12,015 bases of DNA, taken from an uncultured Collinsella sp. Lineage in GTDB: Bacteria > Actinomycetota > Coriobacteriia > Coriobacteriales > Coriobacteriaceae. The stretch spans positions 1 to 12,015 of the forward strand of contig USLO01000041.1 in assembly GCA_900555515.1 (NCBI GenBank), in the 5' to 3' direction. The stretch's first letter is position 1. Each line of letters begins with the position of its first letter. Shown piece after piece: positions 7,238 to 12,015 of the stretch. The translations under genes and the position numbers were made by a program. A model generated the notes under the pieces. The model had not been told where the DNA came from and ran no database searches. It worked only from the letters and a program-made list of their open reading frames with translations.

Positions 7238-7756
7238 ATGACGTGTAAGCTTTCTGCTATTGTCGCCGTGTGCGATGACTGGGGCATTGGTTGCGAGGGA
7301 GACATGGTCGTGTCCAATCGCGCCGATATGCGCCATTTTGTGGCGTGTACAAAGGGGTGCCCGGTCATTATGGGACGCAAGACCCTGTTGAGTTTTCCCG
7401 GCGGGCGTCCGCTTAAGAATCGCCGCAATATCGTGCTTACGCGCGACGATAGCTTTGCACCCGAGGGCGTCGACGTAGTGCATAGCGTTGACGAGGCGCT
7501 CGCCGCGGTTGCCGATGAACCCGTTGCCTGGGTGATCGGTGGCGGTGAGGTGTATCGTCAGTTTCTGCCGTATTGCGCCGAGGCCGAGGTCACGCATAAC
7601 CACTGCGTCCATGTCGTGGATACGTACTTTCCCGATTTGGAAGCCGATCCTGCGTGGGAGATTGCGCAGCGTAGCGGGGTCGCGACGATTGTCGCCGGTG
7701 AGGGTGACGAGGGCGTTGATTATGAGTTCGTGACGTATCGTCGCATCGAGGCGTAA
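7238..7756 (+). CDS. folA: Dihydrofolate reductase
   Basis: NADPH-dependent reduction of dihydrofolate to tetrahydrofolate, restoring the cofactor oxidised by ThyA. The 172 residues show LSAIVAVCDDWGIG at the N-terminus, the catalytic acid Asp30 (RADMRHF), and the cofactor and folate segments VIMGRKTLLSFPGGRPL and NRRNIVLTR. WVIGGGEVYRQFLP and DTYFPDLE follow. The start is ATG 7238, served by AGGTGA (7227-7232) that overlaps the thyA stop; a GTG at 7229 lies inside that site. Only 9 bases separate the genes, so they are co-transcribed. The Met20 loop is odd: aligned without gaps to E. coli, Met20 and Asp27 match but Pro21-Trp22 are Val24-Val25 and Pro25 is Arg28. Trp22 is rarely replaced, so kinetics or antifolate binding may differ. 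Family assignment is secure. Confidence 0.95.
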   Translation: MTCKLSAIVAVCDDWGIGCEGDMVVSNRADMRHFVACTKGCPVIMGRKTLLSFPGGRPLKNRRNIVLTRDDSFAPEGVDVVHSVDEALAAVADEPVAWVIGGGEVYRQFLPYCAEAEVTHNHCVHVVDTYFPDLEADPAWEIAQRSGVATIVAGEGDEGVDYEFVTYRRIEA

Positions 7757-7798
7757 AACCGATTATCCCTTCGGTATTATCGGGTTGAAATGAATGAC

Positions 7799-7821
7799 GG
7801 GGCGGCGCATGGCGTTGCCCC
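7799..7821 (+). other. GC-rich hairpin between folA and the methyltransferase gene
   Basis: A 10-pair stem (GGGGCGGCGC with GCGTTGCCCC, two G-T wobbles) and a 3-base loop lie 42 bases past folA. The following bases (GATATTTGT) are only mildly T-rich, so it could be a weak terminator, an attenuator or an mRNA-stability element. I see the stem directly; no role is shown. Confidence 0.4.
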
Positions 7822-7865
7822 GATATTTGTATAGGTGCTGCAAAGAAAGGTGCGGGCTGGCTGCT

Positions 7866-8780
7866 ATGACTGATGTCGTTGAGGTTCTGCGAATTGATTC
7901 GCTCGAGGACGAGCGGCTCGATGCCTATGTGCGACTGACCGAGCGCGAGCTTCGCTGCGTGTTGGAGCCGCAAAAGGGCATCTTTATCGCCGAGAGCGCC
8001 AAGGTTATCGAGCGCGCGGTGCGTGCCGGATATCAGCCGGTGAGCTTTCTGTTGGGCGAACGCTGGCTCGACCAGATGATGCCGCTGTTTGAGCGCCTAG
8101 TCGTGCGCGAGGGCGCGGGTCCGGTTCCTGTGTTCGTGGCCTCCATGGAGCTCATGGAGCAGTTGACGGGCTTTAACGTGACGCGTGGTGCGCTTGCGGC
8201 GTTCCGTCGCCCGCGTCAGATTCCGGTTGATGAGTTCTTGGGCGGCGTCGTCGAGGCGGCGGGGGATCGCCCGGTGCGCGTGTGCGTGCTTGAGGGTATT
8301 GTCGATCACACCAATGTTGGCGCGATTTTCCGCTCGGCTGCCGCATTGAACGTTGACGGTATTTTGGTCAGCCCGACGTGCTGCGATCCGCTGTATCGTC
8401 GCTCGGCCCGCGTGAGCATGGGCACCGTGTTTCAGGTGCCATGGACGCGCATTGGCAGCGAGGCTCGTGTGTGGCCGCATGATGGTCTGAGCGCGTTGCA
8501 CGATGCCGGTTTTTCGTGTGCCGCTATGGCGTTGACGGACGATTCCGTATCGCTGGACGATCCCGTGCTGCAGAAGATTGATCGCTTGGCGATTTTTATG
8601 GGCACCGAGGGTGCCGGCTTAGGCGCCAAGACCATCGCGGGCTGCGACCGGGCCGTGCGCATTCCGATGGCGCACGGGGTCGATTCACTCAACGTTGCCG
8701 CGGCGAGCGCCGTCGCCTTTTGGCAGCTGTGCCCGCACGCGAGCAATGAGTATCACTACCAGCCGGGTTTGTATCACTAG
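7866..8780 (+). CDS. SpoU/TrmH-family RNA 2'-O-methyltransferase
   Basis: S-adenosylmethionine-dependent 2'-O-ribose methylation of tRNA or rRNA; the exact target cannot be read from the sequence. The 304-residue protein has an N-terminal RNA-recognition region (ESAKVIERAVRAGYQPVSFLL), a GALAAFRRP junction, and then the trefoil-knotted SPOUT domain. All three SpoU motifs are present: NVGAIFR (150-156), the GTEGAGL block (246-252) and SLNVAAASA (from 274). Asn150 and Arg156 are the expected catalytic and structural residues. ATG 7866 is where family similarity begins. An in-frame ATG at 7794 would add 24 Cys/Arg-rich residues encoded partly by a hairpin and is not favoured. The ribosome site is weak (AAAGG about 15 bases upstream), so the start is less certain than the family. 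It sits 109 bases after folA and may share its transcript. Confidence 0.92.
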   Translation: MTDVVEVLRIDSLEDERLDAYVRLTERELRCVLEPQKGIFIAESAKVIERAVRAGYQPVSFLLGERWLDQMMPLFERLVVREGAGPVPVFVASMELMEQLTGFNVTRGALAAFRRPRQIPVDEFLGGVVEAAGDRPVRVCVLEGIVDHTNVGAIFRSAAALNVDGILVSPTCCDPLYRRSARVSMGTVFQVPWTRIGSEARVWPHDGLSALHDAGFSCAAMALTDDSVSLDDPVLQKIDRLAIFMGTEGAGLGAKTIAGCDRAVRIPMAHGVDSLNVAAASAVAFWQLCPHASNEYHYQPGLYH

Positions 8781-8905
8781 GCAGTTATTCCGCACCGTGC
8801 TCCAATTCGGGGTGTTTCGGTCGCCGCCAGTCGGTGCTAAGCTGGTTTTGGCTTTGGTTTTAAATTGCTGTTTTGCTGTTTGACGTATGCGTGTGGGGAG
8901 GGCGT

Positions 8906-10255
8906 GTGGCTAAGAAATCTACGGCTATCGATGTAACGCAAGGTGTCATTTGGCAGCAATTGCTGTCGCTGTGCGTTCCCATCTTTTTTAGTTCGTTTTT
9001 TCAGCAGGCCTACACGCTTATCGGCACCTATATCGTCGGTCAGTTTGGCGGCAAGCTTGCGCTGGGCGGCATTCAGGCCACGATGGTGCTCACCGAGCTC
9101 TGCATTGGCTTTTGCGTTGGCGTCGGCGCCGGCTGCGCGGTCATTACCGGTCAGTATTTTGGCCAGCACGATGATGAGCGACTGAGTCGTTCGGTCCATA
9201 CGGCCATGACGCTCGCGCTGGTGGGCGGTATCGTTTTCTCGATTCTTGGCATAGTGTTCGTTGAGCCCATGCTGGTACTTATGAACACGCCGCATGAACT
9301 TTTGGCCGAGGGCGTGGCCTATGCTCGTTGCTATTTTGCCGCCATGGTTGCGGCGCTGCTGCTCAATATGGGAACGGCATTGCTGCGCGCCGTGGGCGAC
9401 ACGCGCGGGCCTGCTGTGATCATCGCTTCCGGCTGCCTTGTTAATGCGGTGCTGGATGTCATCTTTGTTGCCGTGCTTCATATGGAGGCGCTGGGCTGCG
9501 GCATCGCGGTGGCGCTGACCATTTGCTCCAACGCCACGATGATCGTGATTCGCATGATGCACGCACCGGGTGCGTGGCGGCTTTCGCTGTCCAAACTCGG
9601 CATTGATCCTGGCATTTGTAAGAGCATGATCTCGTGTGGTCTGCCGCTTGGCTTTCAGTCTGCTGCGTATTCGATTTCCAACGTTTTGATTCAGGTGTCG
9701 GTCAACTCGTTTGGTGCCGATGTCACCACGGCGTGGGGTCTTTCGGGCCGCTTAGATGGCATTGTCTGGATGGTTACCGAGGCGCTCGGCGTGTCGATCA
9801 CCACGTTTTCGGCACAGAACTTTGGCGCGCGCAACTATGAGCGCATGCGCAAGGGCTACCATACGTCGCTCGTGCTGTCGTTTATGCTCATTGGTGGCCT
9901 GTCTGCCGTGCTGCTGGTGTTCTCGGGTCCGCTGTCGCGTCTGTTTGTCGACGATGCTTCGATTTCGGCGTACACCACGACGATTCTTCATTTCATCGCG
10001 CCGTTCTACGCGATCTTCTCGATTATCGAAAACGCGTCGGGTTCCATTCGCGGCGCCGGCGTGAGTCTGCAGCCTATGATGCTCACCATCTTTGGCACCG
10101 TTGTCTTGAGGGTGATCTGGGTGTTTGCGATCATGCCGTTCGATCCGTCGCTCGAGCATCTACTGCTGGTTTACCCCGTAACCTGGCTCATCACCGCAAC
10201 CATGTTCACCATCTACCACCACAGCGGCAACTGGCTAGGCCGCGCCACCGCCTAG
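8906..10255 (+). CDS. MATE-family multidrug/organic cation efflux transporter
   Basis: An inner-membrane secondary transporter of the MATE family, which exports drugs or metabolites using a Na+ or H+ gradient; the substrate is unknown. The 449 residues form about 12 hydrophobic segments in two homologous halves. The first half has PIFFSSFFQQAYTLIGTYIVGQFGG and GVGAGCAVITGQYFGQ. The second has GLPLGFQSAAYSISN, EALGVSITTFSAQNFGARN and a matching ENASGSIRGAG. The GTG start (8906) is chosen for GGGGAGGG at 8895-8902; a TTG at 8873 would add 11 residues with no ribosome site. The upstream gap of 125 bases holds an AT-rich stretch (about 8845-8880) that might include a promoter, but I find no convincing hexamer pair. 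The stop codon lies within an inverted repeat shared with the convergent cobO-like gene. Confidence 0.93.
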   Translation: MAKKSTAIDVTQGVIWQQLLSLCVPIFFSSFFQQAYTLIGTYIVGQFGGKLALGGIQATMVLTELCIGFCVGVGAGCAVITGQYFGQHDDERLSRSVHTAMTLALVGGIVFSILGIVFVEPMLVLMNTPHELLAEGVAYARCYFAAMVAALLLNMGTALLRAVGDTRGPAVIIASGCLVNAVLDVIFVAVLHMEALGCGIAVALTICSNATMIVIRMMHAPGAWRLSLSKLGIDPGICKSMISCGLPLGFQSAAYSISNVLIQVSVNSFGADVTTAWGLSGRLDGIVWMVTEALGVSITTFSAQNFGARNYERMRKGYHTSLVLSFMLIGGLSAVLLVFSGPLSRLFVDDASISAYTTTILHFIAPFYAIFSIIENASGSIRGAGVSLQPMMLTIFGTVVLRVIWVFAIMPFDPSLEHLLLVYPVTWLITATMFTIYHHSGNWLGRATA

Positions 10256-10281
10256 CCATTCGGGACGTCCCCAATGGCTAG
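10252..10281. repeat. 30-base palindrome spanning both convergent stop codons
   Basis: CTAGCCATT (10252-10260) pairs perfectly with AATGGCTAG (10273-10281). Inside, GGGA pairs with TCCC, leaving one C-C mismatch and a 2-base centre. The stops of the MATE gene (10253-10255) and the minus-strand cobO-like gene (10280-10278) are in opposite arms. No T run follows on either strand, so it is not a classical terminator. It could be a bidirectional RNA end or stability hairpin, or a REP-like dispersed palindrome. Confidence 0.75.
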
Positions 10282-10763
10282 TATTCGATGCCTTGGCGGG
10301 CTAGGAGTCCTTCGTCGAAGTAGTGTTTGATGGGGCGCATTTCGGTGACAAGGTCGGCGAGGTTCGCGAGGGGCAGCAAGCCCCGGCCGGTGAGCACGAG
10401 CTCCGTGGTGGTGGGCTTTATCGCGATCAGCGCTTCGACATCCTCGCGCGTCACGAAGCCGCGGCGCATGGCCTCGCCGAGTTCATCCAAAATCAGAACA
10501 TCGACCTGTGATATCTGCTCGCATGCGAGCTCCATGATCTGCGCGGCGCAAGCCTCGGATGTGTCGCGGTCGGCTTGTACGATGCATAGCCCTAAACGAG
10601 GTGCTGCATCATGTTCGGCGCAGTGCAGCTTCTTGGCAAACTGAAGCATGAGCACGTTAAGTCCATAGCCCGTGGCACGCAGCGCGAGCCCCAGCGCAGC
10701 CGTCGTCTTGCCCTTGCCGTCGCCCGTATAGATTTGAACCTTGCCGACTTCCAGTGATGCCAT
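10278..10763 (-). CDS. cobO: BtuR/CobO-family corrinoid adenosyltransferase, shortened
   Basis: The family transfers adenosyl from ATP to cob(I)alamin or cobyrinate diamide, making the coenzyme form of B12. The 161 residues hold the family P-loop YTGDGKGKTTAALGLALRA (12-30), QFAKK, a Walker B-like ILDE (91-94), the LVLTGRG segment (123-129), and the C-terminal signature ADLVTEM, IKHYFDEG and GIEY. It is clearly shorter than Salmonella CobA (196). The N-terminal helix region of roughly 25 residues is absent. Between QF-K and the DTSEA helix, the stretch holding Phe91 and Trp93 (GFTWET) is also missing. It may thus act on another corrinoid or by a less efficient route, or have lost activity. 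The ATG at 10763 has only a weak GACAGAG upstream. No other cobalamin gene and no cobalamin riboswitch is visible here. Symbol given by family, not by proven function. Confidence 0.82.
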   Translation of the reverse strand: MASLEVGKVQIYTGDGKGKTTAALGLALRATGYGLNVLMLQFAKKLHCAEHDAAPRLGLCIVQADRDTSEACAAQIMELACEQISQVDVLILDELGEAMRRGFVTREDVEALIAIKPTTTELVLTGRGLLPLANLADLVTEMRPIKHYFDEGLLARQGIEY

Positions 10764-10787
10764 CTCTGTCTTTTCGTGCCCGGCGTC

Positions 10788-10816
10788 GGTTTATCGCCGT
10801 CCGGGTTGGGTATTCT
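10788..10816 (+). promoter_or_regulatory. Weak candidate ftsH promoter
   Basis: TATTCT at 10811-10816 is a plausible -10, about 40 bases before the ftsH start. No good -35 is seen 16-18 bases upstream (GGTTTA is the best at 17). ftsH must have some promoter in this roughly 90-base gap because its upstream neighbour points away, but this placement is tentative. Confidence 0.3.
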
Positions 10817-10855
10817 AGAAAGCATTATTAACCCCAGTAGATGGAGTTCAAGCAG

Positions 10856-12015
10856 ATGGAGATGGATGACAACAAGCGTAGACGGAATATGATCCTCTAC
10901 GTGCTCATCGCCTTCGTCGTCTACCTCGTGCTCTCGACCGTTCTGTTCCCCAACATCGGTCACACGCAGCAGATTACGAAGACCGATTACTCGACGTTTG
11001 TCAAAGCGCTCGATAAGAAGAGTGTCGACAAGGTCGAGTACAACACGGACGATTACTCGATTTATTACACCAAGAAGGGCGAGGACGAGAACATCGCCTA
11101 TAAGACGACCGGTGTGCCGAACGATGCGGGCTTTACCGATCGCGTGCTTGAGTCTGGCGCTTCGCTGGAGTCGGTCGTTCCCGATAAAAACTCGGGTTTG
11201 ATGACCTACTACCTGCTTACGCTCATCCTTCCCATGGCGATTTTCTTCCTGATCGGCTGGTGGCTCAACCGCCGCATGAAGAAGGCCATGGGTGATGACG
11301 GTCCTTCGATGAACTTTGGCGGCGGTGGCTTTGGCGGCGGTGGACTGGGCAAGTCCGGCGCGCGCGTGATCGCCTCCAAGGACGTGGGCGTGACCTTTAA
11401 GGATGTCGCCGGCCAGGAAGAGGCCAAGGAGTCCCTCAAGGAGGTCGTCGACTTTCTGGAGAAGCCCCAGCGCTACGAGGAGATTGGCGCCAAGCTGCCG
11501 CGCGGTGCTCTCCTTGTTGGCCCTCCGGGTACCGGTAAGACCCTGCTAGCCAAGGCTGTTGCCGGCGAGGCTGGTGTTCCGTTCTTTAGCATTTCGGGTT
11601 CTGAGTTCGTCGAGATGTTCGTCGGCCGTGGCGCCGCCAAGGTGCGCGACCTGTTTAAGCAGGCCAAGGAAAAGGCCCCGTGCATTGTGTTTATCGACGA
11701 GATCGATACCATCGGCAAAAAGCGTGACGGCGGCGGCTTTAGCGGCAACGACGAGCGCGAGCAGACGCTCAATCAGTTGCTGACCGAGATGGATGGCTTC
11801 GATAACCACAAGGGTATCGTTGTCCTCGCTGCCACCAACCGTCCCGACAGCCTCGATCCGGCCCTGCTGCGCCCCGGTCGTTTTGACCGCCGCATCCCCG
11901 TTGAGCTGCCCGATCTGACCGGCCGCAAGAACATCCTCGAGCTGCATGCCAAGAGCGTGAAGACGCAGCCGCCGATCGACCTGACCGCGATTGCCCGCGC
12001 CACGCCCGGTGCCTC
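10856..12015 (+). CDS. ftsH: ATP-dependent zinc metalloprotease FtsH (3' end outside window)
   Basis: A membrane-anchored AAA+ protease that degrades misassembled membrane proteins and selected regulators. About 386 residues are visible. They comprise a short basic N-terminus, TM1 (about 12-32, ILYVLIAFVVYLVLSTVLF), an extracytoplasmic domain, TM2 (about 119-138), a Gly-rich linker and the AAA module. Walker A is GPPGTGKT (222-229), the pore region is FVGRGAAKVRDLF, and Walker B is IVFIDEID (277-284). The second region of homology is AATNRPDSLDPALLRPGRFDRR with both arginine fingers. The HEXXH zinc site lies past the window edge. ATG 10856 is preferred because GGAG (10843-10846) is 9 bases upstream. 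An ATG at 10841 has no ribosome site, and one at 10862 is too close to a second GGAG. The gene diverges from the cobO-like gene across about 92 bases. Confidence 0.96.
   Translation, partial: MEMDDNKRRRNMILYVLIAFVVYLVLSTVLFPNIGHTQQITKTDYSTFVKALDKKSVDKVEYNTDDYSIYYTKKGEDENIAYKTTGVPNDAGFTDRVLESGASLESVVPDKNSGLMTYYLLTLILPMAIFFLIGWWLNRRMKKAMGDDGPSMNFGGGGFGGGGLGKSGARVIASKDVGVTFKDVAGQEEAKESLKEVVDFLEKPQRYEEIGAKLPRGALLVGPPGTGKTLLAKAVAGEAGVPFFSISGSEFVEMFVGRGAAKVRDLFKQAKEKAPCIVFIDEIDTIGKKRDGGGFSGNDEREQTLNQLLTEMDGFDNHKGIVVLAATNRPDSLDPALLRPGRFDRRIPVELPDLTGRKNILELHAKSVKTQPPIDLTAIARATPGA

Noticed and set aside
7759..7783. Small hairpin right after folA (CCGAT...ATCGG)
   Set aside because: The stem is interrupted by mismatches and bulges after five pairs, and no T run follows; too weak to call a terminator.
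7794..7865. Earlier ATG for the RNA methyltransferase
   Set aside because: The extra 24 residues are Cys/Arg-rich, cross the 7799-7821 hairpin and do not resemble the family's N-terminus; no ribosome site precedes it.
8845..8880. AT-rich stretch as a MATE promoter
   Set aside because: TTAAAT/TAAATT could be a -10, but no acceptable -35 lies at 16-18 bases; not strong enough to list as a feature.
8873..8905. TTG start for the MATE gene
   Set aside because: GTG 8906 has GGGGAGGG at the right distance and begins with a normal short polar N-terminus; the TTG has no ribosome site.
10781..10799. Inverted repeat CGGCG...CGCCG in the cobO-ftsH gap as a terminator
   Set aside because: Only five pairs with a 9-base loop and no T run on either strand; expected by chance at this GC content.
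10764..10855. Cobalamin riboswitch upstream of the cobO-like gene
   Set aside because: The gap is about 92 bases, shared with ftsH, and shows no B12-box-like or multi-helix structure; a cobalamin riboswitch needs roughly 200 bases.

Overview
The window is a chromosomal segment from a high-GC, Gram-positive-type bacterium. Gene content, frequent GTG starts, an smc-ftsY-ffh block and protein styles (FtsY without a long acidic domain, a Lys/Gly-rich Ffh tail) suggest class Coriobacteriia, most likely a Collinsella-like gut actinobacterium. That assignment is an inference from gene content and remembered protein style, not a database result. I see no rRNA, tRNA, CRISPR array, prophage or insertion sequence. 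Every intergenic gap is under 170 bases.

Layout. (1) Positions 1-5390, plus strand: the C-terminal ~974 residues of the SMC chromosome-segregation ATPase, then ftsY (overlapping smc by one base) and ffh, the two SRP GTPases, closed by a strong hairpin terminator. (2) Positions 5449-6300, minus strand: a fused DUF134 helix-turn-helix / NifX-like protein ending in a dense His/Cys tail. A predicted promoter lies upstream, flanked by two near-identical palindromes, and a near-perfect Shine-Dalgarno sequence lies inside the gene before the NifX-like domain. (3) Positions 6317-8780, plus strand: thymidylate synthase and dihydrofolate reductase as a tight pair (dTMP synthesis and folate recycling), then a SpoU/TrmH-family RNA 2'-O-methyltransferase. 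(4) Positions 8906-10255, plus strand: a MATE-family transporter. (5) Positions 10278-10763, minus strand: a short BtuR/CobO-type corrinoid adenosyltransferase convergent with the MATE gene; both stop codons lie in the arms of one 30-base palindrome. (6) Positions 10856 to the end, plus strand: ftsH, the membrane AAA+ metalloprotease, cut by the window edge before its protease domain.

Most of the window is housekeeping. Smc handles chromosome organisation; FtsY and Ffh target nascent membrane proteins; FtsH degrades membrane and regulatory proteins; ThyA and FolA form the dTMP cycle. The least ordinary locus is the DUF134-NifX-His/Cys protein with its paired palindromes, which looks like an autoregulated metal- or Fe-S-responsive switch that may make two proteins from one frame. 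Two enzymes depart from their families at usually conserved positions: DHFR has Val-Val where Pro-Trp is expected in the Met20 loop, and the CobO-like protein lacks the N-terminal helix and the Phe/Trp loop of Salmonella CobA. I found no clear evidence of a wholly new multi-gene system.
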